DNA of 64,000 nucleotides from Silurus meridionalis (taxonomy: Eukaryota > Chordata > Actinopteri > Siluriformes > Siluridae). Of this stretch, positions 56,050 to 64,000 are shown in pieces. Every line of letters begins with the position of its first letter. The stretch's first letter is position 1. Made by a program: the position numbers and the translations under genes. The stretch lies in NCBI RefSeq assembly GCF_014805685.1, contig NC_060896.1, positions 15,469,889 to 15,533,888 of the forward strand, read 5' to 3'. The notes beneath the pieces were generated by a model, which was not told where the DNA came from, made no database searches, and worked only from the letters and a program-made list of their open reading frames with translations.

Positions 56050-56540
56050 GATATGTTTCACCCCACTGCTGCGCTCCCTTCACTGGCTTCCAGTAGCTGC
56101 ACGTATCAGATTCAAAACACTGATGCTTGCCTACAAGGCCAAAAATGGACCAGCACCATCATACCTCAGTGACCTCATCACATCTCGCAATGCACCACGC
56201 TGTCTGAGATCCTCCAGCACTGCTCGACTGGTACCACCTTCTCTCAGAATGAGAGGTAAGTACACTTCAAGGCTCTTCTCTGTTCTGGCACCGAGGTGGT
56301 GGAATGAACTCCCCCTAGAAGTCCCTGACTATCTTCAAACGACGACTGAAAACCTACCTCTTCCTGAAATACCTAAACTAGCACTTTCCAAGTTTGTAGA
56401 ATTCGATTTATATTTATATTAAGTTTATAATCTTGCGTACCAGTGTAGTTTTATTCATTACTAGAGACTCAAAGCACTTTTGTACGTCGCTCTGGATAAG
56501 GGCGTCTGCTAAATGCCACAAATGTAAATGTAAATGTTCT
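56050..56540 (+). pseudogene. LINE ORF2 C-terminus and 3' tail (SINE partner)
   Basis: The plus strand encodes LHWLPVAARIRFKTLMLAYK, AKNGPAPSYLSDLI, RCLRSSSTARLVPPSLR and FSVLAPRWWNELPLEV. A frameshift leads to the IFKRRLKTYLFLKYL end. It is an L2/CR1-type C-terminus of a subfamily different from 14350. The 3' UTR ends GTCGCTCTGGATAAGGGCGT then CTGCTAAATGCC and ATGTAA repeats, which is the tail of the SINEs at 26631 and 62943. Confidence 0.85.
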
Positions 56541-56679
56541 ACTTAACTGTTCTACTTATTTTAACATACTTTAACAAATGTCTTCATTCCTTCCATCCTT
56601 CATTCATTTACTCCCTTGATACATGGAATTGTCAAGATTTTATTCTTTTAAGAGAAAAACTTTTGCTGCTGGACATTAA

Positions 56680-57760
56680 ACGTTAAAGGACATAAACTAC
56701 CGCCCTGTAGCCCTGACCTCAGTAGTGATGAAGTGCTTTGAAAGACTGGTCAGAGACTTCATCACTGCAGACACGGTGGATCCTCTACAGTTCGCGTACC
56801 GCTAGAACCCCACTACTGAGGACGCCATTGCTCATCTTCTTGACACAACGACATGCCACCTGGACTACAGGAAAGGGAATTATAATAACAAAAATGATGT
56901 TTGTGGACTACAGTTCAGCATTCAACTACATAATTCCCTCCACGCTCACCTATAAGTTGGGACTTAGCTTGCTGCTGTGTCAATGGATCTCCAACTTCCT
57001 GACAGACAGACAGACCACAGGTACGGGTGGGCGAACACACCTCATCCTCACCTTCCACTCCACCACCATCATCTAGTTGAAGCATCTGGAAGCCGGAGCG
57101 GCCATATCAATCGCTAAACATCAACGCGACCCCAGTGGAGAGAGTGGACAGTTTCCGGGACTTAGGTGCTCACATCACACAGGACCTGTCTTGATCCTGT
57201 CACATCAACACCCTGGTGAAAAAGGCCCGGCAGCATCTGTACCATCTAAGACACTTAAGGGGCTTGAAACTATCCTCCCAGGTGCTAAGGACCTTTTACA
57301 CTTGCACCATTGACAGCATTTTTACGGGTAGAATCACTTCCTGGTTCAGGAACAGCACCATGCAGGACAGGCGAGCCATTTAGAGGGTGCACCGAAACAA
57401 GCAGGACATCTACAGCACGCGGTGCCGGACTAGGGCCAGGAAGATTGTGAAAGCCCTCAGCCATCTCAACAATTGGTTCTTTACTTTGTTATGTTCAGGG
57501 AAGCGCTTCTGCTCCTTGAAAGCAAACACAGAGATAATGAGGAGGAGCTTCTTCCCACAGGATCTAGTACTGGACCTCTCTCTCCATCTTCACTTTATTC
57601 TTTCACTGCACAATTATTTCTGCACTATTATATGACACGTTAACTCTGGACTGTCATTTCTTTTTTTATGTTTAAATGTTGGACAGTTGTATAAAGCATT
57701 TCACTGCATGTCCTACTCTGTATGTATGTGTATGTGACAACATTTTTTAATTTGATTAAA
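56680..57760 (+). pseudogene. CR1/L2/Rex1-group LINE reverse transcriptase
   Basis: The plus strand reads [20 protein letters not shown], then a degraded DPLQFAYR and [25 protein letters not shown] (motif A Asp present) and [11 protein letters not shown] deletion removes the FADD catalytic box. The C-terminus resumes as DLS..CHINTLVKKARQHLYH, LRTFYTCTIDSIFTGRITSW and MQDR. The 3' end region carries FFPQDLVL, then a UTR with a CATTTCACTGCATGTCCTAC-like end. Multiple stops and shifts. Confidence 0.85.
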
Positions 57761-57894
57761 ATTTTGAATCCATATCGCTACTGTTATCCTCTAGCCACTT
57801 CCTGGTTAGTGGCTAACACTAGCGCTATGGATTTTTTTAGCATTTTCATGCATGAGCAATACAAATCATATTTCCTGTATGAAGTGAGTAACCA

Positions 57895-58323
57895 CGTCAG
57901 GGATCCACCTGCCACGCCCCCCTTTTGTGGCTCTCATGCTCTCGCTCTCTCTGGAGCTCCAGGCTTAACCAAGCACACCTGGGACTCATCATCATGCCAC
58001 CCTGCTCCTACATAAACCCCTCACTCACACCCAGTCCCCGTTCGTTATTGGATGTGTTGGACGTTACGTACTGCTGTATGTTTGTGTTCAGTGTTTCATT
58101 CAGGACTCTATGTGATCCGTTCCATTTGGACTCCGCTTTCCTGTACCGGCTGCGCTTCTCCTCCCCGCGCATATCGGATCAGCTACGCTTCTCCCCAAGC
58201 GCACCTTGGACTCTCTCAGCCTAAGGTGTGCGCGCTTGTGTGTGTCTCGCTCCCTCATTCTGATCATTAAAACCCGACCGAGCTGTACTTCAGCTTCCGC
58301 CCCGTTTCACTCACACCCTGACA
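57895..58323 (+). mobile_element. Solo LTR, gypsy-type
   Basis: Starts near CGTCAGGGATCC (expected TGTCAGG) and ends CACCCTGACA. It has a CCTACATAAACCCC promoter-like box and an ATTAAAACCC near the end. It is the same family as 11391-11765. A possible short target repeat ACCA flanks it, but the exact boundary base is ambiguous. Confidence 0.72.
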
Positions 58324-58479
58324 CCACAGTGACACTGTTAACTCTAGTTTCTTTTTTATACCCCTGGTATTGTTTGTTTATGTATTCAAGTTGAATAATT
58401 ATTACATAAACTCACTCAAAGTGCTAAAGAAACGTGCGGTCTACAAGATTTTAACTTGGATGTTCCACATGTAAAAAGG

Positions 58480-58689
58480 TTTGCACCGAATGCCCAGTAT
58501 AAAAAAAACTTTGGTACAAATACATGTACCGTTACACCCACTACAAAAACATACAGTTTTAAAATACTCAAGTTGAACTAAAGAAGTATGGGCTTTGACA
58601 TGTACTTCAATAAAAAGTAGCCATTACAACTACCTGCTGACCTGTTGTCATGCTGGTAACTGGATGTCACGTCATATTAATTTTAGGGC
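58480..58689. mobile_element. hAT fragment related to 9891-13890
   Basis: The segment TTGACATGTACTTCAATAAA...CTGGTAACTGGATGTCACGT then CATATTAAT closely follows 10020-10105 of the large hAT. It is cut by the LTR-like sequence starting at 58690. Confidence 0.75.
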
Positions 58690-58970
58690 TGTCAGGCTGG
58701 TATCAAGCAGACAAAACCGAAGTAAGTATAACAAGATTTAATAGTCTTTAAACAGACTACAAACAGCAAGGAAGTAGCCGTACAAGAATACAGGTGTAGT
58801 CCGTAATAGAACCAGGAAACAGGTAACGTCCATAGAATGGGTAGTCCATGAATGATCTCCAGAATGCACTGTAGAACAGACGATAAGTGAATGAGAGTGA
58901 TGGGAAACAGGTGACGGTGATTAGTAAGTGGGTGAGGAGCTGCGAGCGTGCTGGGTGCTAAGGGACGAGA
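58690..58970 (-). mobile_element. LTR-like sequence, minus strand
   Basis: Read on the minus strand it ends CCAGCCTGACA and shares the GAGATCATTCATGGACTACC segment with the LTR-like block at 22172-22452. It is inserted in the hAT fragment. It lies downstream, in its own orientation, of the Gag-repeat block at 59140-59860. Confidence 0.62.
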
Positions 58971-59137
58971 TTAATCGCATGCTTGTCATGAGTTAACTCA
59001 TGATTAATCGCAACTTAATTGCATATTTTTAGCTGTTCTAAATGTACCTTAAATTAACACTTTTTAAATAAGTTTTTAACAATCTAATCAACATGGGCAT
59101 GAACAAATATGGATGCTTTATGCAAATGTATCGTCCA
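58971..59137. repeat. Interspersed repeat with ATTAATCGC palindromes
   Basis: Contains GATTAATCGCATGCTTGTCA and CATGATTAATCGCAACTTAA, then CTGTTCTAAATGTACCTTAA. It looks like a piece of a dispersed repeat that I recall from fish genomes. It separates the LTR from the minisatellite. Confidence 0.45.
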
Positions 59138-59139
59138 GG

Positions 59140-59590
59140 CGGCGGTGCGACGACCCTCTTGCGACCAGGCGGCTGTTCAATGTCTCTTTTGCGGCCAGGC
59201 GGCGGCACGACGGACCTTTCGCGGCCAGGCGGCAGTACGATGTCCCTTTCGCAGTCTTGGGGCTGACCTGAGTGCTCTGAGAAGCTCCGGGGCAGAACGG
59301 AGCTGTCCTGAAGCGGAACTGAGCTCGCCTGGTGACCTTGGAGCGGAACTGGGCTCGCCTGGAGATCTTGGAACGGAACCTAGCTCGACTGGAGCGGAGC
59401 CGATCTCTCATGGAGGTCCTGGGGCGGAGCCGAGCTCTCCTGGACACACTGGAGTGGAGTCAAGTGCTTTAAGGAGCCCAGGAGTGGAGTGAAGCTCTCA
59501 AGGAAACCCTGAAGCGGAGCGGAGCGTTTGTGGAAACCCTGGGGCGGAGCGGAGCGCTCGTGGAAACCCTGGGGCGGAGCCCATCCAGAA
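59140..59590 (-). repeat. Two adjacent 30-bp minisatellites, coding-like
   Basis: 59140-59265 holds about four 30-bp units (GCGGCGGTGCGACGACCCTC type). 59283-59590 holds about ten 30-bp units (GCGGAACTGAGCTCGCCTGG type), one of them short by 9 bp. On the minus strand the second array encodes 10-residue repeats such as APPQGFHERS, APPQGFHKRS and APLQGFLESF, continuous with the Gag-like frame upstream. Confidence 0.88.
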
Positions 59591-59860
59591 TCGAGGGAGC
59601 TGTAAAGCAGATCCGCCTGGTTCATCCCGAACATCCCCGTGAGAATCCCAACGAACTGAGCGCACAAGCAGAAATCCCTTCTGAACGCGTTCCACAGCTT
59701 ACTGGCGAGAGCGAGAGAGTCACCAGACAAGAGGGAGATATGGAGCGCGATTTTGGCTGTTTTGGTGGTGTACGAGGAGGGTTGGAAACTCATATACTCA
59801 CCCACGCTCCATAAAAACCCGCTCCACTCGCCGGAAAAGCGACAATATACATGCTTGTGC
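59380..59860 (-). pseudogene. Gag-like fragment fused to 10-residue repeats
   Basis: The minus-strand frame reads KIALHISLLSGDSLALASKL then WNAF, and FVGILTGMFGMNQ. This resembles the end of a gypsy-type capsid (ISLLTGDALAWA..LW...F...F...F). Without a stop it passes into about six APPQGFHERS-type repeats. The N-terminal residues before about 59815 are read from low-complexity DNA and are not native. No zinc knuckle or polymerase is found. Confidence 0.6.
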
Positions 59861-61467
59861 ATATGCATGTACACACATGCACACAAGCATGTGTAAATAC
59901 ACATTCTTGTGCGTATGTGTGTATATGTATATAAATTCGTCTCCTCCGTATGAGTTGGTCCCCTGCTGATAGAACCACATCATAAACTGCCACAGACACA
60001 TTTCAAAATCTCTGATTCCAAATATACCTCTAACAGATTACATTTAAGGGGTGGGGCGTTTGGGAGTTTAACTTGACTTAATGTCTAGAGCTGAACCATG
60101 TTGATGTCCTTCATTTCCTTTCTCTCTCTTTCCCTCTCAGTGTATGTGACTGGGGATTTCTGCCAATGTCTAGAGTTCTAGACTAAATATCGTCATTAAA
60201 CCAAAATAGTAATAACTATTTTACCATTGTTTTCACTTGGAAGAAGACAAATATTATTATTGAACATATTATTAACGTAAGACGTTCATTTTCAAGGGAA
60301 CATTGCACTGATGTTTGTGTACACCTTATGACTTGATATGTTTTCTCAGCATTTAAAGTAAAACTTATCTGAGGCCTTTTCTTTTTTAAAAGACAGACGA
60401 TAATCTGCATATATGATATATCTTTCATATATGTACAACCATCTACATTAGCAGAAGAAAATTCACAAGTACATCAAAATATTCTTGAGTAATCATGATT
60501 TACAAGCCTAGTTTCATCTTGCCCCAACCACCATCCCACCTTTTTTCCTTGTAAAACGCTTGTCAAATGTCACCTTAATAAGTGTGGGGATTGTGAATAA
60601 TTGAACAATTTAGCAGTTTTATTGGGTCAGAGGACCTATCCACATGAAGTGTGACTCTTTTAACATTGTTATAAATGCAGGACAAACCAGGGGGTGGAGT
60701 AATGCAAATTAAGGGGTTCTCATCAGCGCTTGTAAAAGCTTGTTTTACACACACCACCCAAAGTGGGGCTTAATAACTTATCACTCTGGTGTGTTTTCTC
60801 TCGAGTAGTATTTCTCACTGAGAACGGACACTGAAAGTAATAATGCTCTTGTCAAACACCTGAGAAGAGAGTTAGTATAAACTAACACACAAACACACAC
60901 ACTGACAAGGACATAGACATTTTTTTATTTTTGAGAATGGGAATTAGCTGCATTTGTCAAAGGAATTTAATATAATGTTTCAAATCCTCACAAATGTTTC
61001 AAAAGCTTTCATCTTTTAATGAATCAATCAATAGCCTTATATGTCATTTCATTTTGTCTCAAATTCTTAAAGCATTCTCAAAGCCAACAAAATGGAAAGT
61101 GATAAAATAGCCTACACATATTTGTAGATAAATACATTCACATCTGGAGATTACGTTTACGCTAGAGAGTAGCATAGGGTAACTAGACTTACAAATTTAT
61201 ACCATTACTAACTGTAAATATAACCCTAAAATATTAGGGACAAGTGCATATGTTTACACTAAGAAGTAGGCTCAATCATTTATTTTAGCTATGTTTTCCA
61301 TAGGCACAATTACTGGTAGATGGCAAGTAACATCGGAAATGTGGAATGTAATGGGAATACATCACCAGCTGAGCAAACAGAGCAAAATTGCTGCAGCCCT
61401 GGTGTGGTTAGCAAGTAAATGACAAAACATACTAAGCATGAAGAGTGCCTCAACTATGCCTCAACTA
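59861..61467. other. No gene seen
   Basis: AT-rich sequence; 59850-59930 has irregular (CATG/CACA) low-complexity. No coding or element signals. Confidence 0.55.
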
Positions 61468-62219
61468 TGACCTGAAAAGAGCTGGGACCACCGTTTCCAA
61501 GATTACTGTTGGTAATACACTAAGACGTCATGGTTTGAAATCATGCATGGCACGGAAGGTTCCCCTGCTTAAACCAGCACATGTCCAGGCACGTCTTAAG
61601 TTTGCCAATGACGATTTGAATGATCCAGAGGAGTCATGGGAGAAAGTCATGTGGTCAGATGAGACCAAAATAGAACTTTTGGGTCATAATTCAACTAAAC
61701 GTGTTTGAAGGAAGAAGAATGATGAGTACCATCCCAAGAACACCATCCCTACTGTGAAGCATGGGGGTGGTAGCATCATGCTTTGGGGGTGTTTTTCTGC
61801 ACATGGGACAGGGCGACTGCACTGTATTAAGGAGAGGATGACCGGGGCCATGTATTGCGAGATTTTGGGGAACAACCTCCTTCCCTCAGTTAGAGCATTG
61901 AAGATGGGTCGAGGATGGGTCTTCCAACATGACAATGACCTGAAGCACACAGCTAGGATACCCAAGGAGTGGCTCTGTAAGAAGCATATCAAGGTTCTAG
62001 CATGGCCTAGCCAGTCTCCAGACCTAAACCCAATAGAGAATCTTTGGAGGGAGCTCAAACTCCGTGTTTCTCAGCAACAGGCCAGAAACCTGACTGATCT
62101 AGAGAAGATCTGTGTGGGCCAAAATCCCTCCTGCAGTGTGTGCAAACCTGGTGAAAAACTACAGGAAACGTTTAACCTCTGTAATTGCAAACAAAGGCTA
62201 CTGTACCAAATATTAACAT
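61468..62219 (+). pseudogene. Tc1 transposase, catalytic part
   Basis: Starting inside the protein: [20 protein letters not shown], then [16 protein letters not shown] with the first catalytic Asp. A frame change near 61700 leads to [33 protein letters not shown] with the second Asp and [13 protein letters not shown] with the Glu. The spacing from the first Asp of DND to Glu is 34, as in Tc1. An 8-bp deletion near 62115 relative to the other copy shifts the C-terminus out of frame. Confidence 0.93.
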
Positions 62220-62432
62220 TGACTTTCTCAGGTGTTCAAATACTTATTTGCAGCTGTATCATACAAATAAATAGTTTAAAAATCATACATTGTGATTTCT
62301 GGATTTTTTTTTTTAGATTATGTCTCTCACAGTGGACATGCACCTACGATGACAATTTCAGACCCCTCCATGATTTCTAAGTGGGAGAACTTGCAAAATA
62401 GCAGGGTGTTCAAATACTTATTTTCCTCACTG
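61468..62432 (+). mobile_element. Tc1-like element, 5'-truncated copy
   Basis: Same family as 12069-13389. The copy lacks the left terminus and the DNA-binding domain. It retains the catalytic region and the right terminus CCTCACTG at 62425-62432 followed by TA. Confidence 0.92.
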
Positions 62433-62942
62433 TATATGTGATAGCAGATATAAACTAGCTTTGCAAGCTCAAACATATGGTAAGGAAAGACCTTTCAACA
62501 ATGCAAGTGGCACGTTTGTGAAAGTACACAAACATGCAAAAACACTTTCAAGGGACTGAGATGATTGTTATACTGAAAAAGAGAACAGCGTTTTGCTTGC
62601 TCATGATGGCAGGAGCATTATATAAAAAAAATTAGAAAAATGATGAGAGAATCCAAAACAAAACTATTGCCCACAGAAATCTGAATTAACACAACAAACT
62701 GTCAACCAAGATTAACATAAACTCAAAATATGTACGAAGAAGGGGAAACAGAAAACACTAACACGAGGAAGGCCTCTGGCAGATCTAAGAGGTAAAAATG
62801 GAACTATAAAGATTTGTGAAGAATATCAAATGCTTCATACAACTTTCCTGACACACAAATTAAATTGTATAATTTTATTTTCTCCCACATAAATCACATT
62901 AAAAACACTGTCTCACATATACACTTTGGTGATCAGGGCATT
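62433..62942. other. No gene seen
   Basis: AT-rich spacer. Confidence 0.5.
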
Positions 62943-63120
62943 TTACATTTAAAGCATTTGGGAGATGTTGTTATCCGGACCAATGTGCAATTATACAATG
63001 TAGCAGTTCGTGTTTATGGGCCTTGTTCAACGACCTAGTAGTGGTAGCTTGGTGTTGCTGGGATAGGGCTTCACAACCTACTGATCAAAAGTCCAATGTC
63101 TTAACCACTGCTCTCCCACT
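62943..63120 (-). mobile_element. tRNA-derived SINE, second copy
   Basis: Minus-strand head GAGAGCAGTGGTTAAGACAT followed by a degraded B box. The tail is TCCGGATAACAACATCTCCC-like, then AAATGCTTTAAATGTAA. It is more diverged than the copy at 26631. Confidence 0.75.
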
Positions 63121-63755
63121 TCCACAGGGCATTTAGCCCTGACCTTGACTACTGCCTCCTGCAGCAGTGCTCTTCCTCTTCCCTCCCCCCTAGAAGCTTG
63201 CTGTCCTCTCCATGACAGCTTGGCAGCTGCTGGCCTATACTTCCCTGCCTCGCTTGCCCACTCATGCTCTCTCTTTTTCTTTGAATTGAGGCATTGGAGG
63301 ACTTATTGTGGTGAGAGCATCTCTATATAATTATAAGCAGCAGGCTTCACTGTGATCTGTCCTATCAATACCTTCCACAACCTACTGCAAGTAGATGTTC
63401 ATTAGCTCCAGCATCTATACAAAGCTTTAAATACTCTTTTATGGGCAAATACACTTATATACACACTTGCATGCACACACATACAGCATAATAAGGGAAC
63501 CAGTGAGATTTCAATCTCAGTGAATTAAGTTATTAATGTGTTTCATTTATAGTAATCAAAAACTATTTATGACGCTTTTCAGCCTGTGTTGATTTATTAA
63601 GAAAAGTGCTATTGTTATATGTACAGGGTAGAGGATTTCAAAGCAGAATTAAGACACAATCACTGCATTTATGAAACCTTATTTATAAAAAATTATCTTT
63701 TGAAATTTCCATCAGATTTTTTAACAATATCATCACAATATGATTGACTGTAATA
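63121..63755. other. No gene seen
   Basis: A GC-richer stretch (63130-63290) with a 61-codon plus-strand frame and no recognised domain, then AT-rich sequence. Confidence 0.45.
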
Positions 63756-64000
63756 TGAGGTGGTATCAAAAATGTTTGAGACTAGTTTTGTAACACACCA
63801 ACAGAACAGCACAAGGCTGCACACACAGTCACAGGGAGCACTGACCTTCCTAAGTCAGTGGGCCCAAAAACATTGTCCTGTGTACATCAGGAGCTAACCA
63901 TATGCATTAACATGTCTATGATTTCATCATGGACAGTAAGTTAGAACAAAGAAAAAAGCTCGAAATTCTGCATGAAACTGGGGCAAATCTACCACACAGT
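63756..64000 (+). mobile_element. mariner-like element, left end, cut by the window
   Basis: After TA, the terminus TGAGGTGGTATCAAAAATGT then TTGAGACTAG matches the ends of the deleted mariner at 40399-40977. The 5' UTR (GCACACACAGTCACAGGGAG, GTCAGTGGGCCCAAAAACAT) leads to a start codon at 63929. Confidence 0.88.
63929..64000 (+). CDS. mariner transposase, N-terminus (partial)
   Basis: The ATG at 63929 opens MDSKLEQRKKLEILHETGAN then LPHS, open to the window edge. It is homologous to the start of the transposase at 40895 (MDSKLEQKANVKFC) and to mariner proteins generally, whose N-terminus is a helix-turn-helix that binds the terminal repeat. A second ATG upstream at 63912 is in a frame that closes quickly. 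Integrity beyond the window is unknown. Confidence 0.82.
   Translation, partial: MDSKLEQRKKLEILHETGANLPHS

Overview
The window is repeat-rich vertebrate DNA that reads as teleost fish. The evidence is the mix of element families: Tc1 and mariner copies of fish type, hAT elements, DIRS elements with a fish-type Gag, L2-, CR1/Rex1-, RTE- and Tx1/L1-like LINEs, a tRNA-Glu-derived SINE with an RTE tail, and Ty3/gypsy chromovirus-like elements. The species cannot be named from the sequence. No complete host gene is visible. Nearly every recognisable protein segment belongs to a transposable element, and almost all are broken by stops, frameshifts or deletions. One short open segment (36557-36680, minus) is the only candidate host exon. 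The stretches between elements are AT-rich and look intronic or intergenic.

Layout. 1-4900: LINE pieces (CR1/Rex1-like at 1-845 and 2045-2410, minus; an RTE 3' end at 1609-1799) and two L2-type tails. 4916-6450: an internally deleted DIRS element with long inverted ends and a broken gag. 7375-9450: CR1/L2-like LINE pieces, with a tRNA-Glu SINE at their junction. 9452-14340: an L2 fragment split by a 4-kb hAT element (9891-13890). Inside that hAT lie a GATA array, a GC-rich 30-bp minisatellite, an LTR-like sequence and a Tc1 copy. 14350-18330: the best preserved L2 and a second, shorter copy. 18331-26630: mostly unique AT-rich DNA with microsatellites, a fold-back element, a hAT remnant, an LTR-like block and a MITE.

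26904-31352 is a structurally delimited Ty3/gypsy element on the minus strand, with both LTRs and a 5-bp target duplication but large internal lesions. 31660-34440 is a pile of LINE and SINE fragments (Tx1/L1, RTE endonuclease, CR1). 34440-36110 is the 3' part of a DIRS element (tyrosine recombinase remnants) ending in two tandem terminal repeats. 36111-44100 is largely unique, with an internally deleted mariner, a degraded FHQDI-family ORF and a 170-bp palindromic MITE. 45610-49240 is a nest: an RTE LINE split by an 829-bp hAT with a perfect 8-bp duplication, then abutting a Tc1 and a DIRS fragment. 50097-58323 holds a full tRNA-Glu SINE, a Tc1 split by a solo LTR, a second decayed gypsy element, two LINE fragments and another solo LTR. 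58480-59860 is a gag plus 10-residue-repeat plus LTR module. The window ends with a Tc1 copy, a SINE and the first 245 bases of a mariner whose reading frame is open at the window edge.

The genes do not form a pathway. What the window shows is element ecology. The two SINE types carry the 3' tails of two LINE types that are also present here. Nested insertions give a clear relative chronology. Several non-autonomous derivatives (deleted DIRS, MITEs, gag-repeat-LTR modules) sit beside relatives that once encoded enzymes. The most unusual object is the 10-residue tandem-repeat ORF fused to a Gag remnant at 59140-59860, with a similar 30-bp array before an LTR at 10400-11765.
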